Position numbers and translations under genes: made by a program
Notes under the pieces: model-generated
Seen by the model: the letters and a program-made list of their open reading frames with translations, nothing else
The model's database searches: none
What the model was told of the DNA's origin: nothing
From: Palsa-504 sp963844625
GTDB lineage: Bacteria; Actinomycetota; Actinomycetes; Streptosporangiales; Streptosporangiaceae
Direction: 5' to 3'
Length of the DNA stretch: 64,000 bases
Assembly (NCBI GenBank): GCA_963844625.1
Contig: CAWJPF010000002.1
Span: 70,906 to 134,905, forward strand
Shown here: positions 29,372-38,260 of the stretch, piece by piece
Layout: every line of letters begins with the position of its first letter
How positions within the stretch are numbered: the first letter of the stretch is position 1

Positions 29372-30352
29372 GTGCGCAAACTGAGCGGAGCTGCAGGCCT
29401 CGCCGCCGTCACGGCCGCACTGGCCCTGATCGTGCCGGGAGGAAGCAGCGCGGCCCAGACCACCGCGCCGAAGCCGAACCTGACCACCCTCGTCGCGCAG
29501 GCCAAGCAGCTCGAGTTCCAGATCAACGCGCTGAGCGAGCAGTACGACGGCCTGCGCATCCAGCTCGCCCGGGCCCAGGCCGACGCGCGGATCGCCGAGA
29601 ACGCGGCCACGCGGGTGGCCGCGGCGCTGGCCGTGGGCCAGCAGGAGGTGGCCCAGCTGGCCGCCGAGAACTACATGAGCTCGGGACTCGACCCCACGTT
29701 CCAGGCGCTGACCGCCGGGAACCCGGCGCAGTTCCTGAGCCAGGCCTCCACCATCGCCGAGCTCGATCAGTCAAGCGGCGACAAGGTGCACACGCTGACC
29801 AGCGAGGAAACTCAGGCGCTGCGGGACAAGCAGACCGCCGACCAGCAGATCGCCGCGGTGCAAGCGCTCGAAGGCCAGATGAACGTCAAGAAGAAGGCCA
29901 TCGACGCCAAGATCGACGTGGTCAACAGCGCGGCGATGCAACGGGCCATGACGGTCTTCGAGCAGACCGGGCAGTATCCGGACGTCACGATCCCGACCGC
30001 GAATACGGTCGGTGCCCAGGCCCTGCAGGCGGCCATCACGCGGGAAGGCGATCCCTATGTCTGGGGAGCGGCGGGCCCGGACCAATTTGACTGCTCCGGA
30101 CTGGTCGTCTGGGCGTACGCGCAGGAAGGCATCGCGCTTCCGCATTACACAGGCAGCCTGTGGAACTCGGGCGTGCACGTGGCACGCGCTGACCTGGAGC
30201 CTGGAGACCTCGTCTTCTTCTTCGCCGACATCTCGCACGTGGGAATCTACATCGGTGACGGAATGATGATCGACGCCCCCGACTTCGGCGAGGACGTCCA
30301 GGTCCAGCCGGTCTACTGGAGCGCCTACGTCGGAGCCGTCCGGATCGGCTGA
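29372..30352 (+). CDS. Secreted NlpC/P60 peptidoglycan endopeptidase
   Basis: About 326 residues. A signal peptide (GLAAVTAALALIVPGGSSA, cleavage after SSAA) precedes a coiled-coil region with LEFQINALSEQYDGLRIQLA. The C-terminal NlpC/P60 domain has catalytic Cys in QFDCSGLVVWAYAQ and His in DISHVGIYIGDG, with DPYVWGAAGPD before them. It cleaves within peptide stems, like RipA-type proteins, during growth or division. GTG at 29372 fits a signal peptide best; a TTG at 29360 is also open. Confidence 0.9.
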   Translation: MRKLSGAAGLAAVTAALALIVPGGSSAAQTTAPKPNLTTLVAQAKQLEFQINALSEQYDGLRIQLARAQADARIAENAATRVAAALAVGQQEVAQLAAENYMSSGLDPTFQALTAGNPAQFLSQASTIAELDQSSGDKVHTLTSEETQALRDKQTADQQIAAVQALEGQMNVKKKAIDAKIDVVNSAAMQRAMTVFEQTGQYPDVTIPTANTVGAQALQAAITREGDPYVWGAAGPDQFDCSGLVVWAYAQEGIALPHYTGSLWNSGVHVARADLEPGDLVFFFADISHVGIYIGDGMMIDAPDFGEDVQVQPVYWSAYVGAVRIG

Positions 30353-30364
30353 GAGCCGGCCGGG

Positions 30365-31162
30365 TCACGACTCGGCGTGGCTGGCGTTCCTTTCGTAGAC
30401 GAGCCGCAAGCCGATGAGGGTGAGCCAGGGCTCGTAAGCATCAATGACGCTGACCTCGTCGATAACAAGCGATGCGAGCCCGCCGGTGGCGATGATGGTC
30501 ACCGCGTCCGGGTCGGCAGGCGATAGCTCCCGCGCCATCCGCCGGGCAATTCCTTCCACCTGCGCGGCGAACCCGTAGATGATGCCGGATTGCAGCGCCT
30601 CCACGGTGTTTTTGCCGATGACGCGAGGCGGCCTGGTCAGCTCGACCTTAAGCAATTGCGCGGCGCGGCGCGATAGCGCATCCACGGAAATCTCGATCCC
30701 GGGCGCAAGTGCGCCGCCCACGAACTCGCCCCGGGCACTTACCGCGTCAAAGTTAGTCGAGGTGCCGAAATCCACCACTATCGCCGGGCCGCCGTAAAGG
30801 TGCACCGCCGCGAGCGAGTTCATGATGCGGTCGCTGCCCACTTCCTTCGGGTTGTCGGTCCGCACCGGGACGCCCGTCTTTACGCCCGGCTCGACGATGA
30901 CCGTTTCCAGGTCGGCGTAATAGCGCCCGCACATCTCTCTCATCTCGCGCAGCACTGAAGGCACGGTAGAGCACAGCGATATACCGTGAATATCCCTTTC
31001 GGCAAACGCGCTGCTCGCCGCGAGCAGGCCGTGTAGCACGACGGCGAGCTCATCCGCGGTCCGGTCAGGAACCGTGGCGATCCGCCAGTGCTCGATCACC
31101 TGGTCGGAGTCGAATACCCCGAGAACCGTGTTGGTGTTCCCGATATCAATGGTCAGGAGCAT
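30365..31162 (-). CDS. coaX: Type III pantothenate kinase
   Basis: A 265-residue CoaX kinase, first step from pantothenate to coenzyme A. The N-terminal phosphate loop is LLTIDIGNTNTVLGVFD. It has PVRTDNPKEVGSDRIMNSLA, the FGTSTNFDAVSARGEFVGG motif and TGGLASLV. Its ATG shares one base with the panC stop (TAATG), so the genes are coupled. It is convergent with the NlpC/P60 gene. Confidence 0.95.
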   Translation of the reverse strand: MLLTIDIGNTNTVLGVFDSDQVIEHWRIATVPDRTADELAVVLHGLLAASSAFAERDIHGISLCSTVPSVLREMREMCGRYYADLETVIVEPGVKTGVPVRTDNPKEVGSDRIMNSLAAVHLYGGPAIVVDFGTSTNFDAVSARGEFVGGALAPGIEISVDALSRRAAQLLKVELTRPPRVIGKNTVEALQSGIIYGFAAQVEGIARRMARELSPADPDAVTIIATGGLASLVIDEVSVIDAYEPWLTLIGLRLVYERNASHAES

Positions 31163-32091
31163 TACCGGACACGCCCTTCCGCCACAGCGTCACCCGGCCG
31201 GCATTCGCCGGCGGCCACGACCGGCACGTTATCGATCAGCCGGGTGCCGCCCGCCTTGGCCGCCGCGATGAGCAAGGCGGCCCCGGCGTACCCGGGTGGG
31301 ACCGGGGTGAACGTACCCGGGTCGACCAGCGCCAGGTAGTCGACGGTCAGGGCAGGTTCGGCGACCAGGACCCGCTGGGCGGCGGCGAGCACCGCGGCCG
31401 CGCCATCGGCGGCCATGGCCTGGCCCGCCCGCAGCGCGCGCGGCAGGGCGAGCGCCGTCGTCCGCTCGGCCGCGGAGAGGTACCGGTTCCGGCTCGAGAT
31501 CGCGAGGCCGTCGGCGTCGCGCGCGGTGGGGACCGATTCGACGACGACATTCAGATCCGTATCGCTGACCATCCGCCGGACCAGGGCGAGCTGCTGGGCG
31601 TCCTTCTCGCCGAACACCACCGTGGCCGGACGCGTCAGGTGCAGCAGCTTCAGCACCACGGTCAGCACGCCCTCGAAGAAGGCCGGCCGGAACTGGCCCT
31701 CGAACACGCGTCCCATCGGGCCCGAGTCGACCGTCACCTCGGGCTTCCCGCGGGGATACATCTCGGCGGCGGACGGGGCGAAGACCAGGTGCACCCCTTC
31801 TCCGGCGCACATGGCCAGGTCGTCGTCCATGGTGCGCGGATAGCGGTCAAGATCCTCGCTGGGCCCGAACTGGAGCGGGTTGACGAAGATCGACACCACG
31901 ACGCGGCCCGCCGGGCCGGCCAGCGCGGCGGCCGCGCGCAGCAAGGTGGCGTGCCCGGCGTGCAACGCGCCCATGGTCGGCACCAGGATGACCGGCCCGG
32001 GCCGCCCGGCGTGCACGGCGGCGAGTTCGGCCTTGGTCAGCACGAGCACCGGCGGCGGACCCGCTGGCGCGCTGCCGTCTCGATCGCTCAC
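31162..32091 (-). CDS. panC: Pantothenate synthetase
   Basis: A 309-residue enzyme joining pantoate and beta-alanine. It has ILVPTMGALHAGHATLLRAA (HIGH-like site), SIFVNPLQFGPSEDLDRYPR, FGEKDAQQLALVRRMVSD and AISSRNRYLS (KMSKS-like). GTG at 32091 overlaps the upstream DUF2520 stop as GTGA. The usual panD (beta-alanine supply) between panC and coaX is absent. Confidence 0.95.
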   Translation of the reverse strand: MSDRDGSAPAGPPPVLVLTKAELAAVHAGRPGPVILVPTMGALHAGHATLLRAAAALAGPAGRVVVSIFVNPLQFGPSEDLDRYPRTMDDDLAMCAGEGVHLVFAPSAAEMYPRGKPEVTVDSGPMGRVFEGQFRPAFFEGVLTVVLKLLHLTRPATVVFGEKDAQQLALVRRMVSDTDLNVVVESVPTARDADGLAISSRNRYLSAAERTTALALPRALRAGQAMAADGAAAVLAAAQRVLVAEPALTVDYLALVDPGTFTPVPPGYAGAALLIAAAKAGGTRLIDNVPVVAAGECRPGDAVAEGRVR

Positions 32092-33011
32092 GGACGGCCG
32101 CCCAGCACGCCGAGCAGGCGCTCGGCGTCGGCCGGCTTGAGCAGCCCGGCCGCCAGCGCCCGGTCCGCGGTCAGCCTGGCCAGAGCGATGTAGGCGGCGA
32201 CCGCGGCCGGCGAGGCCGACGACGCGGCCTCGAGCGCGGTCACGTGCGCGGCGACGGTCTCCGCGTCGCCGCGGGCGACCGGGCCGGTCAGGCCCGCGTC
32301 GCCGAACCGCAGCGCGTTATCGAGAGAGGCGGAGAGCAGCGGCCCGAGCAGCCGTGCCGGGTTGGCCACGCCGGCCGCCGCGAGCAGGTCCGCGGCCTGG
32401 GCCACGAGCGTGATCAGGTGATTGGCCGCCCCGGCGAGCGCCGCGTGGTAAAGATCGCGATCTTCCTCGCGGATGAAGACGGGTTCGCCACCCATCTCGA
32501 TCACCAGGGCCTCGGCCACCGGCCGGAGCACATCGGGCGCGGTGACCCCGAAGCACGTTCCCTGCAGCCGCTCGACGTCGTCGCTGCGCCCGGTGAACGT
32601 CATCACCGGATGCAGCGCCAGCGGCAGCGCGCCCAGGCGCGTGGCCGGTTCGAGCACGGCTACGCCGTAACGGCCGCTCGCGTGGGCCAGCATGCGGCCG
32701 GCGACCGGAGCCCCCGTCGCCGCGAGCCCGGCGACCAGGCCGGCCAGCACATCATCGGGCACGGTGAGCAGGACCAGGTCCGCGCGGCGCAGCACCTGGC
32801 CAGGCTCGGTGATCGCGGCCCCGGGAAAGCTGGCGCGCGCCCGCCGGACCGAAGCCTGCGACACCGCGGACGCGGCGACGACCTCGTGACCGGCGCGCGC
32901 GAGCGCCGCGCCCAGCGCGGTGCCCGCCCGGCCCGCGCCGATGATGCCGACCGCGAGCCTGGCCGGGTGCCCGGCAGGCGGGCCAGCGGGCGGCTGAGTT
33001 TCAGGAGTCAT
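32088..33011 (-). CDS. DUF2520 Rossmann-like NAD(P)-binding protein
   Basis: A 307-residue protein. The N-terminal Rossmann loop is VGIIGAGRAGTALGAALARA, then DLVLLTVPDDVLAGLVAG. The C-terminal helical DUF2520 domain contains PLALHPVMTFTGR and YHAALAGAANHLITLVAQAA. In M. tuberculosis the orthologue Rv3603c precedes panC as here. The fold resembles ketopantoate reductase, so a role in pantoate formation is tempting but unproved. Confidence 0.85.
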   Translation of the reverse strand: MTPETQPPAGPPAGHPARLAVGIIGAGRAGTALGAALARAGHEVVAASAVSQASVRRARASFPGAAITEPGQVLRRADLVLLTVPDDVLAGLVAGLAATGAPVAGRMLAHASGRYGVAVLEPATRLGALPLALHPVMTFTGRSDDVERLQGTCFGVTAPDVLRPVAEALVIEMGGEPVFIREEDRDLYHAALAGAANHLITLVAQAADLLAAAGVANPARLLGPLLSASLDNALRFGDAGLTGPVARGDAETVAAHVTALEAASSASPAAVAAYIALARLTADRALAAGLLKPADAERLLGVLGGRP

Positions 33012-33074
33012 TCTCGTTCCAGTCCTCTGGGGTACCGGACGGGGGTGGTTGCGGTGACCAGGATAGCCACGGCA

Positions 33075-33109
33075 AAGGCGCCGGACATCCAGCGGGTGTC
33101 CGGCGCCTT
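33075..33109 (-). terminator. Terminator hairpin after the chaplin-like gene
   Basis: Perfect 13-base arms AAGGCGCCGGACA/TGTCCGGCGCCTT with a 9-base loop, starting 19 bases past the chaplin-like stop. It is also just upstream of the DUF2520-panC-coaX operon and so separates the two units. Confidence 0.75.
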
Positions 33110-33127
33110 GCGTCGCCTGGCTGGTGA

Positions 33128-33406
33128 CTAGGGCATGAGGCCGAAAGTGTTGAAGCTGTCGACGAAGCTGGCGGCACCGCCCACGCAGTTAGCGTTGGAG
33201 AAGCCCAGTATCGCGAGGCCAATGCCGCAGGCGTTGACCGGAATGGAGACCGGCGCGTAGACGCTGTTGCCGCTGACGATGGAAAGGTTTCCATTGCCAG
33301 CGATGTTGCCGACCGGTCCCGCCGACGCGAAGGCCGGCGCACCCATCATGGCGACCGCAGCGGCCGCCGCGGCGAGTACTCCTGCGGCGCGAACTTTCAT
33401 CTGCAC
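33128..33406 (-). CDS. Chaplin-like secreted hydrophobic protein
   Basis: A 92-residue protein. A signal peptide (GVLAAAAAAVAMMGAPAFAS) is followed by a single chaplin domain: GNGNLSIVSGNSVYAPVSIP, then VNACGIGLAILGFSNANC with the paired cysteines and GN motifs of the family. Chaplins coat aerial hyphae and lower surface tension in streptomycetes. The C-terminus lacks an LPXTG sorting signal, so it is of the short type. GTG at 33406 has AAAGGA at good spacing. It is monocistronic, with its own terminator. Confidence 0.82.
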   Translation of the reverse strand: MQMKVRAAGVLAAAAAAVAMMGAPAFASAGPVGNIAGNGNLSIVSGNSVYAPVSIPVNACGIGLAILGFSNANCVGGAASFVDSFNTFGLMP

Positions 33407-33733
33407 GTTATATTCCTTTCATCGAAGAAACCGGGATTCGCCGCTGGGAACATGAAGTGCATACGCCGACTCCGAAGGAGCTCAGGGTAAGCATTCGCGT
33501 ACACACTGTAGCGGATTCAGCTACGTTGAGTATGAGAATGATGACACGGAGTGAATTCTGGCATCCGCCGACCGGAATTTAAAACCATTCTGACCGATTT
33601 GCGCAACGCTTCTTTTAGCCGGTACCGCGACAATCAAAAGCCATTTTCCCGAACGGCCGGTCGTGCGCGTTTCACGTAAATTGCACCGTTTTCCCCGGAC
33701 AGGCCAGCATCGGTGGCGCCAGCGCACGGGGAC
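33407..33733. other. Chaplin-like gene upstream region
   Basis: About 330 bases, lower in GC than its surroundings, between the chaplin-like gene and the DUF3180 gene end. No gene is supported. The low GC may make it an Lsr2 target. Confidence 0.45.
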
Positions 33734-34183
33734 TTATTCGTCGCTTTGGTCCGGGACCTCCGGCACGCGGCAGCAGTACTCCAGGTAGAGCGCCGCACAG
33801 GCCAGTATGACGGCAGCGGCGAACGTCAGGGCCGCCGTGAGCGCGTCCTGACGCGGCACGGCCGCGTTCAGGGACCCGCTCAGGTAGATGCCGAACCCGA
33901 CCGCGACCCCGGCGACCGCCGCGGCCACCAGCGCGCTGGCCTTGGCTAGTGCGACCATCCGCGACACGAACAGGGGCTCGGCCGGCTTGCCGCGCCGCCC
34001 GGCGATTCTGGCCTTCAGGTCACGGCCGATCCAGGCTTCCGCGGCGGCCGCCACCAGCAGCGCGGGTACTCCCGTCCAGGGCAACGGCGGCAGCTTCTGG
34101 TAGACGGCCCGGAGCAGCAGCCAGGCGACGAACGCGAAGATGACGGCGACCACGCCGAGCGTGGCCGGACGGGTCGGCTTCAT
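33734..34183 (-). CDS. DUF3180 membrane protein
   Basis: A 149-residue protein with four hydrophobic segments (about residues 8-27, 37-50, 84-106 and 116-136). MKPTRPATLGVVAVIFAFVA and WTGVPALLVAAAAEAWIG match the family, which sits next to folK in most actinobacteria. Its ATG overlaps the folK stop (ATGA at 34183-34180). The function is unknown. Confidence 0.85.
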   Translation of the reverse strand: MKPTRPATLGVVAVIFAFVAWLLLRAVYQKLPPLPWTGVPALLVAAAAEAWIGRDLKARIAGRRGKPAEPLFVSRMVALAKASALVAAAVAGVAVGFGIYLSGSLNAAVPRQDALTAALTFAAAVILACAALYLEYCCRVPEVPDQSDE

Positions 34184-34713
34184 GTGACCCGCGCCCGGGG
34201 ACCGGAGCCGGGGTGCCGCAGCACCATGTCCGGCCGGCGCCTGACGCCGGCCTGGCCGAGGCCGGCCAGCAGGTCATCCACTGTCCCCCGGCCGGGGAGG
34301 CAGGCGCCAGCGTCGATATCGTGCCACGGCGCGAGCACGAACGCGCGCTCGTGCGCGCGGGGGTGGGGCAGGGTAAGCACCGGGTCGCGGCTGACCTCCT
34401 CCGCGTAGCTGATGATATCGATGTCGAGCGTGCGCGGTCCGAACCGCTGCGCCCGGACCCGGCCGAACTCCGCCTCGATGCCGTGGGCCGCCGCGAGCAG
34501 GGCGTCCGGGGCCAGGCCGGTCGCCACGATGAGCACCGCGTTCAGGTAATCCGGCTGTACCGGGCCGCCGACCGGCGCGGTCTCGTAGACGGGTGAGATC
34601 GCCAGCACGTCAGTATCCGGCAGGCTGGCGATGGCTTGCACGCATCCCTGAAGGGTACCCAGCCGGTCGCCGAGGTTGCTGCCGACGGCCAGCACCGCGC
34701 GCCGCCTGGTCAC
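34180..34713 (-). CDS. folK: 6-hydroxymethyl-7,8-dihydropterin pyrophosphokinase
   Basis: A 177-residue HPPK of folate synthesis. It has AVLAVGSNLGDRLGTLQGCV, SPVYETAPVGGPVQPDYLNA, EFGRVRAQRFGPRTLDIDII and LPHPRAHERAFVLAPW, all hallmark motifs. GTG at 34713 overlaps the folP stop as GTGA. No folB lies between folP and folK, unlike the common actinobacterial order. Confidence 0.95.
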   Translation of the reverse strand: MTRRRAVLAVGSNLGDRLGTLQGCVQAIASLPDTDVLAISPVYETAPVGGPVQPDYLNAVLIVATGLAPDALLAAAHGIEAEFGRVRAQRFGPRTLDIDIISYAEEVSRDPVLTLPHPRAHERAFVLAPWHDIDAGACLPGRGTVDDLLAGLGQAGVRRRPDMVLRHPGSGPRARVT

Positions 34714-35585
34714 GGCCGGCTCCGGGCGGCCGCCTGCCAGGCGGCCGCGACCCGGGCGGCGTCCGCGTTCAGCGGAACCTGATGGACGCGCACGCACCAG
34801 GCGCCCGCCGCCGCGGCCAGCGCCGTGATCGCGATCGTGGCCCCGTCGGACCCGTCGAACGACCTCGGCGTGCCGTCCGGCGCGGCCAGCAGATGGCCGA
34901 GAAAGCGTTTCCGCGACGCTCCGACGAGAACGGGGAAGCTGCCCCCGGGGAGCCGGGCGACCTCGGCCAGGTGAGCGAGCAGCGGCCAGTTGTGCTCGCC
35001 GCGTTTGCCGAACCCGAGACCAGGGTCGATCACGATGCAGCCCGGGTCAACCCCCGCATCGACCACCGCGTCCACCCGCCGGGCCAGCTCGTCGCGGACC
35101 TCGCTCACCACGTCGGTATAGACCGCGCGCGAGTACATGTCCTGGCTGTGGCCGCGCCAGTGCACGACGACGTAGCCGACTCCGGCGGCCGCGACCAGGC
35201 GGGGCATATCAGGATCGGCCAGGCCGCCGCTCACGTCGTTGACGAGCTGGACGCCTGCCGCCAGCGCGAACTCCGCTACCTCCGCCCGCATCGTGTCGAT
35301 GGAGGTCGGCACGCCCGCCTTGACCAGTTCGGTCACGACAGGGCCGACCCGGCGCAGCTCCTCGGCCGCGGAGACGCGCTGAGCCCCGGGCCTGGTGGAC
35401 TCCCCGCCGACGTCGACGATATCCGCGCCCTGCGCGGCCAGTTCCAGGCCGTGCGCGATGGCCGCGTCCGGCCCGTACCACTGACCGCCGTCGGAGAACG
35501 AGTCGGGCGTGACGTTCACCACGCCCATGACCAGGCAGCGGTCCGCCTTCGGCAAGCCCGGCAGGTTTCCCGCCGCGGAGGTCAC
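34710..35585 (-). CDS. folP: Dihydropteroate synthase
   Basis: A 291-residue TIM-barrel enzyme joining dihydropterin pyrophosphate and p-aminobenzoate; sulfonamide target. It has VMGVVNVTPDSFSDGGQW, DIVDVGGESTRPGAQRVS, VQLVNDVSGGLADPDM, IVIDPGLGFGKRGEHNWPLL and LVGASRKRFLG. The start is GTG at 35585, whose bases overlap the stop of the upstream MprF-like gene (GTGA). A longer upstream frame is antisense noise. Confidence 0.95.
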   Translation of the reverse strand: MTSAAGNLPGLPKADRCLVMGVVNVTPDSFSDGGQWYGPDAAIAHGLELAAQGADIVDVGGESTRPGAQRVSAAEELRRVGPVVTELVKAGVPTSIDTMRAEVAEFALAAGVQLVNDVSGGLADPDMPRLVAAAGVGYVVVHWRGHSQDMYSRAVYTDVVSEVRDELARRVDAVVDAGVDPGCIVIDPGLGFGKRGEHNWPLLAHLAEVARLPGGSFPVLVGASRKRFLGHLLAAPDGTPRSFDGSDGATIAITALAAAAGAWCVRVHQVPLNADAARVAAAWQAAARSRP

Positions 35586-37474
35586 CGCTGTGGCACCGGC
35601 TCCCGGCGCACGCCGCGCCGAAGCCGGCCCAGGCCAAGCTTGCGGCCGATCCGGCGCAGCTCGAGCCGCGGTGAGGTCAGGAACGCCTCCGCCTCCAGGG
35701 CCGCCAGCGCGATCCGCGGTGCGTCCTTGCTGCTGGGGAAGACGAAGAAGCGCGGTTGCCAGACCGGGCAGAACTTGGCGTTGAACTTGTACAGCGACTC
35801 GATCTGGAACCACTTGGAAGCGAAGATCAGCACGGACCGCCAGGCCTTGAGCACCGGACCCGCGCCGATTCGCTCGCCGCGCTCGAGCGCAGCCCGGAAG
35901 ACCGCGAAGTTCAGCGAGATGTGCTTCACGTTGAGGCCGGGGGCCGCCTTGATCGTCTCGGTGATGAGAAAATCGTTGAGCCCGGGCTGGGCGTTCTTGT
36001 CCCGCCGCATGAGGTCAAGCGAGAGACCGTCCGATCCCCAGGGGACCAGCTGCAGCACCGCCCGGATGACGCCGTGCTCCTTCGCGGTCACGAGCACGCA
36101 TTCATCGTCACCGTCGGCGCCGATACGGCCCAGGGCCATCGAGAAGCCGCGCTCGGTCTGGCTGCCCCGCCAGGAATCGGCGGCCCGGAGGATATCGTCC
36201 AGTTCCTTCGGCGGTATATCGCCTACCCGGCGGACTTCGGCGACGTAGCCATTCTTCGCCACCCGGTTGACCATCTGCCTGACGTTGCGCATCGAACGGC
36301 CGGACAGGCTGAAATCGGCGACGTTCACGATCGCTTCGTCGCCGAGCTCGAGCGCGGTCAAGCCGCCCTCACGGCACCACACCTCCGCGCCGAGCTCGCT
36401 GCACCCCATCACCGCCGGCGCCCAGGCGTGCCGGGCCGCCTCGTCCAGGAAGGGGCTGATCACGCCGGGCCACGCCTCCGGGTCGCCGATGGGGTCACCG
36501 CTGGCCAGCATCACCCCGGATACGACGCGGTAGCAGATGCACGCCTTGCCGGTCGGCGACCAGATCACGCTCTTGTCGTCGCGCAGCGCGAAGTAGCCGA
36601 GCGAGTCCCGGTCGCCGTACTTGGCGAGCAGATCCCGCACCCGGGCCGCGTCCGCCCGGCCCAGCCTGGCCTTCGGCTCGGCCGGGCGCAGGAACAGGTA
36701 GGCGGTGAAGATGAGGGTAAAGATCCCGAGCGCGCTGGTGAGGATGCCGAACAGGTCGCCCCGGGCCTCGGGCACCCACTGGACCGGGCCCGATACCCCG
36801 ACCAGGCCGGTGACGACCTCCCAGACCCGGGTGCTGAACGAGTAGTCGGTCTGCAGGTCCTGGGCCAGGAAAATGTAGGTGAGCCCGATCGCGACGTCGG
36901 CCACCACCAGGGCGCCGAAGGCCCACAGCGCCCGCCAGCGGTTGCGGTGGTCCCCTTCGGCGTAGAACTCGTCCCGGAAGTAGAGCAGTGCGATGAGCAC
37001 CACCAGCGCGACCACGGCGGTAAGTATCCGCTGGCCGCGGAAGAAATGGATGGCGGTGTCGAAGGCGAGCAGCGCGGCCACCGCCTGCCAGGCCCGCCGT
37101 TTCCTCCGGCGCAGGCCATGCGCCAGGAACAGCAGCAACAGCCCGATGATGACGTCGGAGGCACGGGCGACGTTGGTGAGCGTGCCCGGGACCAGGTACT
37201 TGAAGTTGTGCAGCCGGTGCGGCCAGTCGGGCTTGAAGATCGCGACGATATCGGACAGGCCGATGAGCATGGTGAGCAACGCGGCGGTGCCCGGCACCCA
37301 GGCGCGCTGACGCCTGCGGTCAGCAAAACTGACAGGCCCGGCGGCGGGAACGCGCGAATCACCCGCCTTGACCGCGGTACGATCCGCGGCGCTTGCGTGT
37401 CCAGCGTCGTCGCTGTCGCTCATCTCGGCAGCTCTCTTATCAGGCCCAGGATCACGGTGGGTCAGCGTTGTCAT
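35582..37474 (-). CDS. MprF-like phosphatidylglycerol lysyltransferase family protein (DUF2156)
   Basis: A 630-residue membrane protein. Six or seven hydrophobic helices lie in residues 55-265. The cytosolic C-terminal half (from about 275) is the tandem-GNAT LPG synthase domain, with GDRDSLGYFALRDDKSVIWS, ASGDPIGDPEAWPGVISPFL, SMRNVRQMVNRV, the GYVAEVRR strand and ISLNFAVFRAALERGERIG. Homologues transfer lysine or another amino acid to lipids. There is no lysyl-tRNA synthetase domain, so it is unlike the LysX fusion. It is coupled to folP by GTGA. Confidence 0.85.
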   Translation of the reverse strand: MTTLTHRDPGPDKRAAEMSDSDDAGHASAADRTAVKAGDSRVPAAGPVSFADRRRQRAWVPGTAALLTMLIGLSDIVAIFKPDWPHRLHNFKYLVPGTLTNVARASDVIIGLLLLFLAHGLRRRKRRAWQAVAALLAFDTAIHFFRGQRILTAVVALVVLIALLYFRDEFYAEGDHRNRWRALWAFGALVVADVAIGLTYIFLAQDLQTDYSFSTRVWEVVTGLVGVSGPVQWVPEARGDLFGILTSALGIFTLIFTAYLFLRPAEPKARLGRADAARVRDLLAKYGDRDSLGYFALRDDKSVIWSPTGKACICYRVVSGVMLASGDPIGDPEAWPGVISPFLDEAARHAWAPAVMGCSELGAEVWCREGGLTALELGDEAIVNVADFSLSGRSMRNVRQMVNRVAKNGYVAEVRRVGDIPPKELDDILRAADSWRGSQTERGFSMALGRIGADGDDECVLVTAKEHGVIRAVLQLVPWGSDGLSLDLMRRDKNAQPGLNDFLITETIKAAPGLNVKHISLNFAVFRAALERGERIGAGPVLKAWRSVLIFASKWFQIESLYKFNAKFCPVWQPRFFVFPSSKDAPRIALAALEAEAFLTSPRLELRRIGRKLGLGRLRRGVRREPVPQR

Positions 37475-37523
37475 CGGGCCGCCTCGCGTCCTGCTCTCAC
37501 GGTACCTCCAAGCCTAGGCAAAG

Positions 37524-37540
37524 GTCCCGGCTAACGGGAC
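37524..37540. terminator. Small hairpin between folE and the MprF-like gene
   Basis: GTCCCG-GCTAA-CGGGAC, 6-base arms, about 105 bases past the folE stop and 50 before the next gene. A weak terminator candidate. Confidence 0.35.
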
Positions 37541-37645
37541 GGGAGACAGCGTCCATTAGCGGTTATCGCGGACACTGCCTACCACATAGACGCCGCGGCG
37601 AGCGTTTGCGTTCGGTGGAAGCCTGAATATTAGCGGGCCGTAATA

Positions 37646-38260
37646 CTAACGACGGCCCTGAATCAGGGTCATCGCCTCGGCCCGGGTGACGTCGTTGTCC
37701 CGGAAGGCGCCGCGTACCGCCGAGGTCACGGTCCTCGCGCCCGGCTTGCGGACCCCCCGCATCGACATGCACAGGTGCTCGCACTCGATGACCACGACCA
37801 CGCCGCGCGGCTCCAGGATGTCCATCAGCGCATCGGCGATCTGGCTGGTCATCCTTTCCTGCACCTGCGGGCGCCGGGCGTAGACATCGACCAGCCTGGC
37901 CAGCTTGGAGAGCCCGGTGACCTGGCCCTTGGTGTTCGGGATGTAGCCGATGTGCGCGACCCCGAAGAACGGCACCAGGTGATGCTCGCAGGTCGCGTAG
38001 ACCTCGATGTCGCGGACGATGACCATCTCGTCATGACCGACGTCGAAAACGGTGGTGAGCACGTCCGCCGGGTGCTGCCGCAGCCCGGCGAACTGCTCCG
38101 CGTAGGCCCGCGCGACCCGGGCCGGCGTGTCCTGCAGCCCGTCCCGGTCCGGGTCCTCACCGATCGCGAGCAGGATCTCCCGGACCGCGCGCTCGATGCG
38201 CGGCAGGTCAAACTCCCGCCCGGCAGGCGCGATTCCGGTTACCGGAGCGACCTCCGTCAT
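37646..38260 (-). CDS. folE: GTP cyclohydrolase I
   Basis: A 204-residue enzyme that starts folate synthesis. The zinc ligands are in YATCEHHLVPFFGVAHIGYI and IECEHLCMSMRGVRKPGART. TKGQVTGLSKLARLVDVYAR and the C-terminal FRDNDVTRAEAMTLIQGR complete the family pattern. ATG at 38260 overlaps the ftsH stop (ATGA), so ftsH and folE are coupled. Confidence 0.96.
   Translation of the reverse strand: MTEVAPVTGIAPAGREFDLPRIERAVREILLAIGEDPDRDGLQDTPARVARAYAEQFAGLRQHPADVLTTVFDVGHDEMVIVRDIEVYATCEHHLVPFFGVAHIGYIPNTKGQVTGLSKLARLVDVYARRPQVQERMTSQIADALMDILEPRGVVVVIECEHLCMSMRGVRKPGARTVTSAVRGAFRDNDVTRAEAMTLIQGRR

Noticed and set aside
33521..33727. A 68-codon minus-strand frame upstream of the chaplin-like gene
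   Set aside because: Basic, low-complexity sequence without a ribosome site or known relatives.
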